From: Dictyobacter kobayashii
Lineage (GTDB): Bacteria; Chloroflexota; Ktedonobacteria; Ktedonobacterales; Ktedonobacteraceae
Assembly: GCF_003967555.1 (NCBI RefSeq)
Contig: NZ_BIFS01000001.1
Location: forward strand, 4,836,001-4,900,000
DNA length: 64,000 bases
Direction of reading: 5' to 3'
Shown: piece by piece, positions 1-9,065 of the stretch
Position numbering within the stretch: position 1 is the first letter of the stretch
Layout: each line of letters starts with the position of its first letter
The notes under the pieces: generated by a model
What the model saw: only the letters and a program-made list of their open reading frames with translations
Told to the model about the DNA's origin: nothing
The model's database searches: none
Translations under genes and position numbers: made by a program

Positions 1-558
1 GCCAGCAGGAGGCGAGCCCAGGATGCGCACACTGCGCTCCCATACCTCCGATTCCCGTTCGCGTTTCCAGCGTTGTTGCTTGCTCTCTTTCTCAGGGCTG
101 GCTGGCGCAAAAAGGGTTCTTGATGAGCCAATCCCAACAACTGATCGTGCTGAGGTACAACAGCCAGGACGCTTTGCAACAGAAAGCCGTGATGCGTTCC
201 GTTGCCAATGGGCCCCAGTCCACGCGTCGTAGGATGAGCCTGGTAATCCATCTCTGTGGTATCCTGAATCAACAAGACCTGTGCCTGCTGGTGGCATGCT
301 TGCCGTGTGTGTTGCAGGTGGGGAGCAACCAGATGTTCATACGAGGTATGCGACGAATGCACAAATCGATAGGCCGCTTCCAAGCCCGCCGGGCTCAACA
401 CACCGGGCAGAGACGCTTGTGGATGCTGCGCAAGGTGGAACGCAAGATCGACGGCACGCTGCACACGACGTGGATCGCCCAGTTGGACCGAGCCAAAGGT
501 GGCTTGAGCCCACTGCTGAGACGACAACAAGATTGCTGGAGACAACATCACCTTCTCC
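1..558 (-). pseudogene. IS4-type transposase, N-terminal part, frameshifted and incomplete
   Basis: The minus strand from 558 gives a protein starting MLSPAILLSSQQWAQATFGS, with a good ribosome site (AAAGGAG) 7 bases upstream. It carries the IS4/Tn5-like N-terminal region (GDPRRVQRAVDLAFHLAQHP) and the first catalytic block (LLIQDTTEMDY, then HPTTRGLGPIGN). Near 97-105 the frame moves by one base: the expected QPAPEKESKQQRWKRE segment continues in the next frame, which fits loss of one base. The gene runs past position 1, so the second Asp and the Glu of the active site are not seen. It may be a decayed copy or an intact one with a sequencing error. Confidence 0.7.
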
Positions 559-656
559 TTTCTTTTCGTTCTTGGTCGTTCCAATGGCATGTGCACCAAG
601 AACCGTGGTTTTTCTGCTTCCACGATTCAACGACTAAAAATGTGATAAAAAGTCAG
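1..656 (-). mobile_element. Partial IS4-type insertion sequence, cut by the window edge
   Basis: The element is read leftward. Its outer end is probably near 656, where the minus strand reads CTGACTTTTTATCAC, followed by about 95 bases of leader and the transposase start at 558. The other end lies outside the window, so the second terminal repeat and any target duplication cannot be checked. It is unrelated in sequence to the two 1348 bp IS4-family copies further on. Confidence 0.55.
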
Positions 657-660
657 ACCC

Positions 661-895
661 CGGCAGGAGGACTAGCCGTCCTCCTGCACCTCCCGTTGAG
701 GCCACGCTTAACTTAAAAAGAAGAAGCGGGATATCCCGCTTCCTGGTAGGAGGACTAGCTGTCCTCGTGCATCTCCTGCTGAGGGCGGGCTTAACTTAAA
801 AAGAAGAAGTGAGGACACCCCGCACCTCGGCAGGAGGACTAGCCGTCCTCCTGCACCTCCTGCGTTGATTGAGGCCGGGCTTAAAAGAGGGAACG
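661..895. repeat. Tandem repeat, 83-84 bp unit, about 2.8 copies
   Basis: Units begin at 661, 744 and 828. Each opens with a palindrome-rich block (GGCAGGAGGACTAGCCGTCC) and the first two continue through a CTTAACTTAAAAAGAAGAAG segment. The third unit loses that segment and ends in TTAAAAGAGGGAACGAGG. Copies differ by scattered substitutions, so they are not a recent duplication. There is no convincing coding content; with the IS leader on its left it fills the gap between the transposase and the pentapeptide protein. Confidence 0.75.
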
Positions 896-996
896 AGGCG
901 CTTTTGGGCTGCCGAGTGATTAGCTGCCTCGAAATTATCGATGTTGTTTACTTGCTTAAAGATGCTACCAATCCTTTTGCTGGCGCAAGCAATGGG

Positions 997-1746
997 TTAT
1001 TGCAATGAGATGCGCGGGATGCGTGGTAGTGTGATGTCGATGCCTGGATCTAGCTGGGTGTTGCGATCGATAATGGCTCCTCGAATCTGTTCGTTGCTCA
1101 GGTTGCGCGTTTGGAGGAGCGTAGCACCTACCAGGAGGGCGTCGTAGAGGTCTGTGACCAGCAGGTTTGCCCCCGTCAGGTCCGCGCTTGTCAGGTCTGC
1201 GTGCGTCAGGTTTGCCGCTGATAGGTCGGCCTGATCCATTCTGGCACCCCTTAAGCAGGCTCCGGTTAGATCGGCCATGAAGAGATTGGCGTGCGACAGA
1301 TCAGCGTTCCGTAGATCGGCGTAGCGTAGATAGCGATAGGAAAGGTCGTAGCCTGATAGGTTCGCGCCTTGAAAACTGCGCGGCAATTGCTGGATCTGCT
1401 GCCCGGGATCAATCGTTTGAATTTTCCCTGGCAGTGGCGTGTCCTCGATGCGTGGCAGGTGGGCGAGCTCGTAGGTTACGCGCTCCGTTGCCTGCAATGT
1501 ACGTCTACGTTCCTCGAAGTGTAAGCGATCAAGATGAGCAATTAACCGTTGCTCCATCGTGACCATGTCTTTCTCGATACGTTCCTCCCAGCGCTTCCTG
1601 CGCACTCCCTGGGCCTTTTCCCAGGCCTGTACCTGATGCTGCAGTCGTTCGACTGCCCGCCTCTGGGCCGTTACGATTGTAATTGCCAGAAAAAGAATAA
1701 TAAGACAACAGCCAATCATGCTGCCAAGAATTATAATTTCGCTCAT
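997..1746 (-). CDS. Membrane-anchored pentapeptide-repeat protein
   Basis: The protein has about 249 residues. The N-terminus is one hydrophobic segment (roughly residues 3-26), followed by a charged Arg/Glu/Gln-rich stretch of about 90 residues that looks like a coiled coil. From about residue 125 it has A(D/N)LXX pentapeptide repeats (ANLSG, ADLRN, ADLSH, ANLFM, ADLTG and more), the signature of the right-handed quadrilateral beta helix. Its partner is unknown; pentapeptide proteins range from gyrase protectants to scaffolds, and the membrane anchor favours a scaffold role (inference). The start is uncertain: ATG at 1746 has poor spacing to its AGAAGG, and GTG 1755 or TTG 1761 are alternatives. 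Confidence 0.8.
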   Translation of the reverse strand: MSEIIILGSMIGCCLIILFLAITIVTAQRRAVERLQHQVQAWEKAQGVRRKRWEERIEKDMVTMEQRLIAHLDRLHFEERRRTLQATERVTYELAHLPRIEDTPLPGKIQTIDPGQQIQQLPRSFQGANLSGYDLSYRYLRYADLRNADLSHANLFMADLTGACLRGARMDQADLSAANLTHADLTSADLTGANLLVTDLYDALLVGATLLQTRNLSNEQIRGAIIDRNTQLDPGIDITLPRIPRISLQ

Positions 1747-1919
1747 CCTTCTCACCCCCAAGGTGTTCTATTTCGTAGAACGCGGATAGGTGCATAAGAG
1801 TAACTAAAAGCTTGATAATATACTGTATTTTATTTCCTGTCTTGTGTGTAAGAACATTAATTTATATGTTTGGATGTATTATTCTTGCTCAGTCGGTTGC
1901 TGCCCGCACCAGGAGGTTG

Positions 1920-2037
1920 CAGGGCTTTTTAAATTTCCTCTTTGGCGCCCGCGCCCACCCACCACACACTCCACACCTGAAAGAATGGACATTGTATTGC
2001 TTGCTCGTGATCTCTGGGCGAACAGTAAAAAGCCCTG
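1920..2037. repeat. Family A MITE-like element, reduced copy
   Basis: The element is bounded by 11 bp inverted ends (CAGGGCTTTTT at 1920-1930 and AAAAAGCCCTG at 2027-2037). Inside it has one arm of the hairpin seen in full elsewhere (ACCACACACTCCACAC) and the block GCTTGCTCGTGATCTCTGGG, which recurs at 24508. It accounts for most of the 1747-2133 gap. No gene is visible there; the remaining bases are AT-rich and may hold the promoter of the acetyltransferase at 2134. Confidence 0.6.
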
Positions 2038-2133
2038 AGGAGGTTGAGCTAGACATTTACAAATGCTGATCAATTGACTATACTCATTTTTGATGATGTC
2101 CGGTAGTACGCTCGTTAGAGTGGAGGAAAAGAT

Positions 2134-3099
2134 ATGTTTATCCACCACCCCCTCCCAGAATGTTTGCGAACGCGCCAGGTGACGATGGCTGATCTGACTG
2201 CCGTTACTGATTTGATTATCACATGCGATATCGCTGACATGGGGAAACCAGACTATTCTGAAGATGAATTAATGCAAAACTGGCAACGCGCCAACTTCAA
2301 TCTGGCTACAGATGCAATTGTTCTTATCACTCCTGATGAAAAGATTATCGGCTATACTGACCTTTGCCCATCGAGAGGGGGCCTCTATATTAGCGCCTTG
2401 ACCCATATCCATCCCAACTATCGCCATCTCAATCTCGAAGACGCGCTCTTTGAAATGGCGGAGGAATATGCCTGCCAGCGTATAACGAGCGCTAAAGAAG
2501 ATGCGACGCTCTCGTCGCTTGTGTGGACTATTAGCACTGATGAGAAGCGGTTGAAGCTGCTTGAACAGAGGAGCTATCGGTCCGTCAACACTGAATGGCG
2601 TATGGAAATTGATCTCCACGAATCCCCACTCCCACTTACCTGGCCTGCAGGGATCACTGTTCGCCCTTTTGTTGCTGGTCAGGATGAGCAGGTTGTCCAT
2701 CAACTGATACAGAATGCTTTTCAAGACTTGCAAGACTATGAATATGAATCATTTGAGGATTGGCAAGCATGGGCATTCCACCGGGGTCCCTTTAACCCTG
2801 CCCTCATCCCTGTTGTCATGAGTGGCACAGAGGCCATTGGAGTAGCCTGGTGTTACGCTTTTTCGGATGGTGGGGCATGGATTTATCAACTGGCCATCGC
2901 TCAAGCCTGGAGAAAGCAGGGATTGGGCCTACACTTATTGCGCCAGTCTTTTTATACGCTCTACCAACATGGCGTACGTAATGTCGGCCTGACCGTCGAT
3001 CTCCAGAATGTGACGGGGGCGGCGCGCCTCTATGAACGGGCAGGAATGCATCTCGCGGAGCGCCATGACACGTGTGAAAAGCAACTGGATTGCCAATAA
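2134..3099 (+). CDS. GNAT-family N-acetyltransferase with two GNAT domains
   Basis: The 321-residue protein joins two acetyltransferase folds. The first (about 15-155) is degenerate. The second (about 165-315) has the conserved acetyl-CoA loop region (IAQAWRKQGLGLHLL, a Q/RxxGxG-type pyrophosphate loop) and the usual C-terminal block (NVTGAARLYERAGM). Such double proteins often acetylate small amines or antibiotics; the substrate here cannot be told. The start ATG follows GTGGAGGAAAAGAT, a good ribosome site. The gene stands alone, with repeats upstream and a divergent small membrane protein gene downstream. Confidence 0.85.
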   Translation: MFIHHPLPECLRTRQVTMADLTAVTDLIITCDIADMGKPDYSEDELMQNWQRANFNLATDAIVLITPDEKIIGYTDLCPSRGGLYISALTHIHPNYRHLNLEDALFEMAEEYACQRITSAKEDATLSSLVWTISTDEKRLKLLEQRSYRSVNTEWRMEIDLHESPLPLTWPAGITVRPFVAGQDEQVVHQLIQNAFQDLQDYEYESFEDWQAWAFHRGPFNPALIPVVMSGTEAIGVAWCYAFSDGGAWIYQLAIAQAWRKQGLGLHLLRQSFYTLYQHGVRNVGLTVDLQNVTGAARLYERAGMHLAERHDTCEKQLDCQ

Positions 3100-3221
3100 T
3101 ATTGGCCGCTTTGGGCAACGTGGCCATGAAATGGCTCTGGCTAGCAAGCAAACGCTGAGCCAGAGCTACTTCCTTTGTTGTATTGCCAGAAAAAGTAACT
3201 GGATGGAGGGCCGATTAAGGA

Positions 3222-3434
3222 TCACTCCCCGTGGTTAACCCTCCAACGCTTTGGTGGCGGATAAACGTAGCGAGCAATCGTCGTCGACACCCAGCCGATA
3301 CAGAAGCCGGAAAAGACCAGTAGGATGATCTGTGCCTTGTCGCTGCCTCGGATTATCAGTGTAAGTGTGAGAACAACTGCCCAGACGATAGCGAGGCCAG
3401 CGCTGTAGGTCCAATAGTTTCTGTTGCGAAGCAT
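3222..3434 (-). CDS. Small two-helix membrane protein, function unknown
   Basis: The 70-residue product has two hydrophobic segments (about 10-28 and 36-56) separated by a short polar turn (RGSDKAQ) and a basic, Pro-rich tail. The start ATG is preceded by GGAAGAGGGACATAAG, a usable ribosome site. No known family is recognised. It faces the acetyltransferase gene tail to tail. Confidence 0.55.
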   Translation of the reverse strand: MLRNRNYWTYSAGLAIVWAVVLTLTLIIRGSDKAQIILLVFSGFCIGWVSTTIARYVYPPPKRWRVNHGE

Positions 3435-3620
3435 CTTATGTCCCTCTTCCTTTCGACGGACACAATTTACAATTTCTAGAAGAAGTATACCAGATGATGA
3501 GCTGTTTTTCTCAGTTCATGAAGCATTAGTGTTCATGCTTTGCTTCATTTCTCAAAATATTGCGGACGTGCGCTGGCACGCCCGATACACCTCACTGAGC
3601 CATCAAACAAGCAATTGAAC

Positions 3621-3905
3621 GCAACAAGAAACACGATCTGTACGTGCGGGGCTTGCCCCCGCTTTTATACTTCATGCTCGAAAAATTAGAAAAAAGAACT
3701 ATTTGCATAATTTCGGCCCTCAGCGGCCGATTGCCGCCCTCCGCAGAACCGGCGGCCCAGTATCCCAGCGATTGGGCTCCTCATAGTATAATCCTTTCCT
3801 TCACGCGGTGCCCAAAAGCATGGTCCGTGTTTGGGCATGTGTTGCTTTTTCGTGCAAGAGCAGCTGAAGTGGGGGCAAGCCCCACACGTACAGATCGTGT
3901 TTTTG
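3621..3905. repeat. Family B inverted-repeat element with a family C unit inside
   Basis: The outer arms are inverted copies: GATCTGTACGTGCGGGGCTT around 3635-3655 and the reverse form AAGCCCCACACGTACAGATC around 3877-3896. Each arm folds on itself (GCGGGGcttgCCCCCGC type). Between them, 3708-3840 is a family C unit (GCCGATTGCCGCCC and CATGGTCCGTGTTTGGGC), also found at 35341 and 60680. Together with a related D-type end at 3958-4010 (GGATAAGACATATTC) it fills the 3435-4125 gap, and I see no gene there. Confidence 0.65.
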
Positions 3906-4125
3906 GGGCTTTCTCCTCTCGTCTTCGCTTTATTGGCTCCTGCGCCCGCCCGCAAGGGAACGAGGCGCTTCCCATGCCCATGAGGATAAGACATATTCTC
4001 AGCACAGAGGAGAATCGAAATGACTTATAATTATGCTCGCTTGTATAGACCTGTGTCAGGCGAAAGGATTATAATAGCGTTGCAAGAGAAAACTTAGAGA
4101 TTAAAATTCACTAGAGGAGCCTTCT

Positions 4126-4467
4126 ATGTCACAATATAATCATCCTACTCCCACCTCTTTTTTCCTGGATGAGGAGAAACGCACGCTCTACTTATCATGG
4201 AGTGATGAGCATGAGAGTGTCCATGATTGGGAGCGGTTGCGGTGGGCCTGCCCCTGCGCCTGGTGCGCTGGTGAGGGTGGAGTTCCAGGAGTACTTGCCA
4301 GCAAGAAAAGCCTGAGCCGCGAAGAGACGACCCTGATCAATATTGAGCCAGTGGGGCGCTATGGTCTGACCCCGGTCTGGGAAGATGGACATAAAACTGG
4401 TATCTATACCTACGAAAAATTGCGTGCCATGTGTGAATGCGATGAATGTAGGAAGAAACGGTTGTAA
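4126..4467 (+). CDS. DUF971 / GBBH-like N-terminal domain protein
   Basis: The 113-residue protein matches the stand-alone DUF971 family by its pattern: an N-terminal TLYLSWSDEHESVHDWERLR strand region, a Cys cluster (CPCAWCAGEGG), and a C-terminal GIYTYEKLRAMCECDECRKK block. The same domain forms the zinc-binding N-terminus of gamma-butyrobetaine hydroxylase, and stand-alone forms are often linked to Fe-S protein assembly. The several Cys residues here fit metal binding. The start has a good TAGAGGAGC ribosome site 6 bases upstream. Confidence 0.8.
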   Translation: MSQYNHPTPTSFFLDEEKRTLYLSWSDEHESVHDWERLRWACPCAWCAGEGGVPGVLASKKSLSREETTLINIEPVGRYGLTPVWEDGHKTGIYTYEKLRAMCECDECRKKRL

Positions 4468-4602
4468 AAAATAGGGTCTGTTAGTATTCAATCCATACAT
4501 CGTTGTAGGTAGTGGAATGAGGCTAGTATCCTCTAAAAGGAGTATTGAGTTCCTGGACTGTACTAAGCTCAAAATAACTACTGAGAACGATGGAGGATTG
4601 AT

Positions 4603-4743
4603 ATGGGTTCGTATAGGCGTCCGCCTGGATCGAGGCGCTCTAGTCTGTGGACATCGCGTTGGGTCTTACGCATTATTTTTGCCCTGGTGGTCAGTGGCCT
4701 GCTGGTCCTGGCGTTTTTTGCTACTAATGCCCTTTCGCACTAA
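4603..4743 (+). CDS. Single-pass membrane peptide, 46 residues
   Basis: This short frame begins ATG GGT TCG TAT AGG and reads MGSYRRPPGSRRSSLWTSRW, then one strongly hydrophobic helix (LRIIFALVVSGLLVLAFFAT) and ends NALSH. The ribosome site TGGAGGATTGAT is well placed, and the positive-inside N-terminus fits a real membrane peptide. Function is unknown. It lies 135 bases after the DUF971 gene on the same strand, so cotranscription is possible. Confidence 0.55.
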   Translation: MGSYRRPPGSRRSSLWTSRWVLRIIFALVVSGLLVLAFFATNALSH

Positions 4744-4894
4744 AAATACCATAACCAACCGGGCAGCCTATTTTTAAGCTGATTTGTCGCGGCATCGCGG
4801 GTCGCGACCTCTGGCAGGTGAGCGTGCGGCAATAAGCAAGTGCAGCGTAGCGATGAACCTGTATTGCCGCTGACGATCTGCTCAAGTATCAGGT

Positions 4895-5960
4895 CTAGGA
4901 GCGCTGCATCTCCTGCAGTGCCTGTCTGATAGCGGCCAGAGCCTGCTCGATATGCTGGGCCTCGATGCCTGCATGTGTAACCGCGCGGATATTCTTTTCT
5001 CCCATGCGGCTCAAGAGTACGCCCTGTTCGCGCGCCTTGTTGAGGAAGAGCGCGATCTCGCTCTCTGTAAACGGTTGCTGTTCCGTATGTTGGAGCGAGA
5101 AGAGCAAGATATTGGTGACCACTTGATCTGGTTGTATACGTACCTGCGGCAAGTCCGCCAGACCATAAGCCAGGCGCTCGCAGTTTTCATGGTCCTCTCC
5201 CAGCCTCTTTACCATCTGCTCCAGGGCCACAATACCTGCGGCTGCCAGTATCCCGGCCTGTCGCATACCTCCACCCAGCACCTTGCGCATCCGCCGTGCC
5301 TTGCGAATAAATTCCTTATCCCCAACCAGCATAGAGCCGACCGGCGCGCTCAATCCTTTGGAGAGGCAGAACATCACCGAATCAACGCTGCTTATCAGCG
5401 TACTTACCGGTATATTTAAGGCGGTGGCTGCATTGAATACGCGTGCTCCATCCATATGGACCGCGACTCCATGGCTGTGTGCCAGCGAGGTTATTGATTC
5501 CACCTGTTCGACACTCAGGACCGTGCCTCCGCAGCGATTATGGCTGTTCTCAATACACACCAGGGCCGTTGCGGCCGTGTGTTCATCGCTCTCATCCGCG
5601 ATGCCGATATTGACCGCGTCCAGATCGAGCATACCATTGGGATGGGTTGGGACTACATACATGGGGAGCCGCCCAGGGTCGAGGCGCCACCGGCCTCATA
5701 ATGATAAATGTGCGATTGATCTCCGACAATGACTGCCTGGCCCTGCCTGCATGTGTCAGGAGGGCGATCGCGTTACCCATGGTGCCGCTGGGCACAAAAA
5801 GCGCCGCCTCTTTACCGGTCATTGTGGCCGCTATCTCTTGTAAACGATTGATTGTCGGATCTTCACTATAGACATCATCGCCCACCTCGGCCCGGTACAT
5901 GGCCTCGCGCATCGTGGCGGTGGGGTGGGTAACAGTATCACTGCGTAGATCAATATACAT
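4895..5960 (-). CDS. ltaE: Low-specificity L-threonine aldolase, frameshifted twice
   Basis: This PLP enzyme splits L-threonine or L-allo-threonine into glycine and acetaldehyde. The N-terminus is textbook (MYIDLRSDTVTHPT, then VGDDVYSEDPTINRLQE and ALFVPSGTMGN). The rest includes IENSHNRCGGTVLS and HMDGARVFNAA, and the PLP lysine lies in CLSKGLSAPVGS. The frame breaks at the CCC of 5741-5743 and the GGGG of 5663-5666; adding one base at each restores a 355-residue protein of normal length. Both losses lie in homopolymers, so the gene may be intact in the organism. Start ATG 5960 is preceded by AAAGGTAGAG. No operon partner is seen. Confidence 0.85.
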
Positions 5961-6177
5961 AATCAGGTCTCTACCTTTCAGTTTGTGCATGAACTGCTCT
6001 CTACAAGCATCCTTAGTATAGCTTATCGGCGCAAAGCTGCATATTAGTTTGAAGCCTTTCATCATTTGTCGTGCTATCAATATGAATAATCTATATTGTA
6101 TTATGCATACCATAGAAATTCGCATCTTTCATTAAACATAGGTAAGCGTTAGCTGATGAGTAGAAGGGCGATGGATT

Positions 6178-7323
6178 ATGTCTGCGACAAGTGATCAGCC
6201 TCGGGCCTTAACTGGCAGCAAGGTTGATGCAAAATGGCAGAGGCGGCGGGATATTCCTCTGGCGATACTGGCCTGGATCGGGGTAATTGCTGTTGTGCTA
6301 TGGGGTGCCTCGCATATTATGCGGGCGCTATTGCTGATCATTGTGGCGGCGCTCCTGGCTTATGCGCTGTCTCCGGGTGTGAAGTGGCTGCAAAAGTTTA
6401 TCCCTCGTCCATTTGCTATTGTTAGCATGTGCCTGATCACGCTGGCTATCTTGAGCGTCCTGTTCTACTTTGTGGCGGCTACCGCTTTGCACCAATTCGT
6501 CGCCTTATCGCGCTCGCTGTCCGTTATGCTGACTCCGAGCAACGGTAGGCCTTCGCCGCTGGAAAGCACGTTGCACTCCTTTGGTATTACGCAGCAGCAG
6601 ATCGCGACGACGCGTACGCAACTGGTGAACCGGGGCGAGAGCTTCGTCAGTAGTGCCTTGCCATTGATTACCAGCATCCTGGATGTCTTGCTTGATACGG
6701 TAGTGGTCGCGGTCATCACCATCTATTTATTAATAGATGGGCGGCGCATCGTGCGCTGGTGCCGCCGCAATCTGCCGGATACGCTCCGGCCAAACTTTCT
6801 GGTCGATACCTTGCAGCGCGTGGTGGGAGGCTATATTCGTGGCCAGCTCATCCTGGCGACCCTGGTGGGATTCTTCGTTGGTATTGGCATGGCCCTGTTT
6901 CATGTACCCTATGCCCTCTTGCTTGGCGTGCTGGCCTTCATCCTGGAGTTTATCCCCATCCTGGGCTCGTTGATCTCGGGCCTGATCTGTACCTTGATCG
7001 CGCTGACACAGGGAATATGGATCGCGCTGGGTGTGCTCATCTACTTTATTGTGGTGCATATCCTTGAAGGTGATATTATCGGTCCCCGCATTGTAGGGGA
7101 GGCGGTGGGGCTGCATCCGATTGTCTCTATTGCCGCCGTTATTGCGGGCTCGCAGCTCTTTGGCATCTGGGGGGCCCTGCTGGCCTCTCCCATCGCCGGT
7201 GTCTTGCAGGCGCTCCTGGTAACATTCTGGATCGAGTGGCGTCGTACCCACCCACAACATTTTAGCCGGAACGCTCAGGAGCCTTCCCAGCCAGCCACGA
7301 TAGATGAGCAGGGTAGTGGCTGA
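6178..7323 (+). CDS. AI-2E family transporter (PerM/UPF0118 type)
   Basis: The 381-residue integral membrane protein has the family layout: an N-terminal pair of helices (about 28-75), another near 78-105, a polar region, then a C-terminal cluster of helices with the conserved LEFIPILGSLIS and EGDIIGPRIVGEAVGLHP motifs. Members export autoinducer-2 or act as ion or solute efflux permeases; the substrate cannot be told. The ATG follows AAGGGCGATGGATT. The gene is divergent from the aldolase, with about 217 bases between them, and faces the small membrane protein at 7338. Confidence 0.88.
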   Translation: MSATSDQPRALTGSKVDAKWQRRRDIPLAILAWIGVIAVVLWGASHIMRALLLIIVAALLAYALSPGVKWLQKFIPRPFAIVSMCLITLAILSVLFYFVAATALHQFVALSRSLSVMLTPSNGRPSPLESTLHSFGITQQQIATTRTQLVNRGESFVSSALPLITSILDVLLDTVVVAVITIYLLIDGRRIVRWCRRNLPDTLRPNFLVDTLQRVVGGYIRGQLILATLVGFFVGIGMALFHVPYALLLGVLAFILEFIPILGSLISGLICTLIALTQGIWIALGVLIYFIVVHILEGDIIGPRIVGEAVGLHPIVSIAAVIAGSQLFGIWGALLASPIAGVLQALLVTFWIEWRRTHPQHFSRNAQEPSQPATIDEQGSG

Positions 7324-7337
7324 CACCCTGCTCGTTG

Positions 7338-7511
7338 TTATGCCTGCTTGTTACCTGAAGCCTTTTGCTGCACAGCAACCTGTGGCCGACTTACCTCTTG
7401 CTGCTTTTCTTCTGGCTTGCGGCTGGACCTTAAGACCAGGTAGATCAGAATCCCAAGCAATATATAGAAAAGCGGAATCAAACTATATGCCAGATATGCC
7501 TCTAATATCAT
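7338..7511 (-). CDS. Small single-pass membrane protein, 57 residues
   Basis: The product starts MILEAYLAYSLIPLFYILLG, a single long membrane helix, followed by a charged tail (RSSRKPEEKQQEVSRPQ) rich in Gln and Lys. An in-frame extension upstream to 7619 is possible, but the ribosome site AGGAAGGGAGC lies just before ATG 7511, which decides this start. Function is unknown. Confidence 0.6.
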   Translation of the reverse strand: MILEAYLAYSLIPLFYILLGILIYLVLRSSRKPEEKQQEVSRPQVAVQQKASGNKQA

Positions 7512-7628
7512 GATTATGCTCCCTTCCTGCTGTTTTTCTTGCGGCTGCTTTCTTTTTATGTATCGAAAGTTGTCCCTTTCATACATACCACGTTTATGCC
7601 TGGTCTTCTGGCTACCCATACATAGTTT

Positions 7629-8686
7629 TTAGACGTTGGAGGTGTGTTCGAGGGGTATGGTTGAGCCGCGTTTCACAACGCTTGTGGGAAACATCTCATG
7701 GGTGGGATCTTGTTTGTTTTGTAGTTGTGCCAGTATCTTTTGCGCGCCTGCGCGCCCCAGTTCCCGTAGCGCAATATGGACCGTGGTCAGACCGGGCGTC
7801 ACCATCTGGGCCATTGGTAGATCGCCGAAGCCGCAGATAGATATATCCTCGGGCAGCTGCCAGCCCAGCTCGCGCAAGCGATACATCAGGCCAAAGGCGG
7901 TCTCATCATTGCAGGCAAAAACGGCGCTTGGTCGCGCTTCCTGTGGCAATCCGGCCAGAATTTCGGCTGCCTGTTTGCCGCCAGCCTGCGTGAAATTGCC
8001 CCGGATCAATAATGCATCATCGAAAGGAATACCAGCGTCGGTCAGGGCCTTGCGATACCCTTGTAGACGTAGGTTGGCGACCGTCAAATTCTGTGGACCA
8101 GTCACGAAGGCGATGCGCCGGTGTCCCAGTGAAATCAAGTATGAGGTCAGGTCATATGCGCCATTGAGGTTATCGGCCTGGATCGAAGGAGCCTGGATGC
8201 TGTGGGGGAGAGACTGACAATGGCCGCGCCACGGCGTTGAATCTTTTCAACCATCTCCTCGATCTCTACCTGCTCGGGTTCGTTGGTTTCGTTGAAGCCA
8301 CTATTGGTAAAAATAATACCATCGGCGCGATAATCTTGAAGCGTCTGCAGGTAAGAGAGCTCACGAGCCAGATTTCGTTCAGTATTGCAGATAATAGTGA
8401 GGTAGCCATGGGCATTAGCAATCTCTTCGACACCGCGAGCAACCTGCGCAAAATATGGATCAGCGTTATCGCCTACCAGAACGGCAATCAGTTTACTGCG
8501 CTGTGCCTTCAGGCTGCGTGCCAGCGAGTTGGGTATATAATGCAGCTCTTTAGCGGCCGCCAATACTTTCTCACGCGTACCCTCACTCACAGGATAGGTT
8601 GAACTACTCATGACCCGGCTGGCAGTTGCCACGGAGACCCCTGCCCTCTTTGCCACATCGATGATAGAAGGTGATTCTGCGCCCAT
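7629..8686 (-). CDS. LacI-family transcriptional regulator, frameshifted
   Basis: The N-terminus is a clear LacI helix-turn-helix with hinge (SIIDVAKRAGVSVATASRVM and YIPNSLARSLK). The periplasmic-binding-like effector domain follows, with VLVGDNADPYFAQVARG, GHRRIAFVTGP and the C-terminal CGFGDLPMAQMVTPGLTTV. The frame breaks inside the GGGGG of 8204-8208 on the plus strand; one extra base gives a 352-residue protein of normal LacI length. The effector is unknown and no sugar genes adjoin. Start is ATG 8686, or GTG 8698 four codons earlier. Confidence 0.85.
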
Positions 8687-8849
8687 CTGTTTTCTCACTA
8701 CTCATAAATTAATCGATAGAAACGGAAAACATTTTCTTTTCGCACTTTAGCAAAGTTTATATATCTTGTCAATTTATGTTGTTTTGGTTTGATACTTTTT
8801 TCTCTCCCTGTGCCGCAAATACTTGTAAGCCCAGGCTCAAGTATTTCAT

Positions 8850-8950
8850 GTGTGGAGTGTGTGGTGGCGGCTGCGGTCACCTACCACACACTCCACACTC
8901 CTAACCCGGCGCCGCAGGCGCCAAAGAGGAGAATGAAAAAGCCCTGACTG
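8850..8950. repeat. Family A element with a long hairpin
   Basis: A 16 bp perfect stem (GTGTGGAGTGTGTGGT at 8850-8865 and its reverse complement at 8883-8898) is followed by a second small hairpin (GGCGCCgcaGGCGCC) and the family end AAAAAGCCCTG near 8937. The same architecture recurs at 1920, 43713 and 53149. The 8699-9065 gap holds this element and an AT-rich LacI upstream region, and no gene. Confidence 0.65.
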
Positions 8951-9065
8951 GACAGGTAAATGCTCTACAAGTGGAGATGAGACGTGCTATAATGTGCCTT
9001 TGTATTCATTGTGCCCGGTGGCGACAGGACTTCTTTTAAGAAATAAAACGAATAGAGGTGTTCTT

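Noticed and set aside
120..716. 198-residue plus-strand reading frame
   Set aside because: It is antisense to the IS4-type transposase remnant, which has a clear ribosome site and conserved motifs on the minus strand.
661..895. CRISPR array or small RNA cluster
   Set aside because: Units are 83-84 bp with no spacer structure and only about 2.8 copies.
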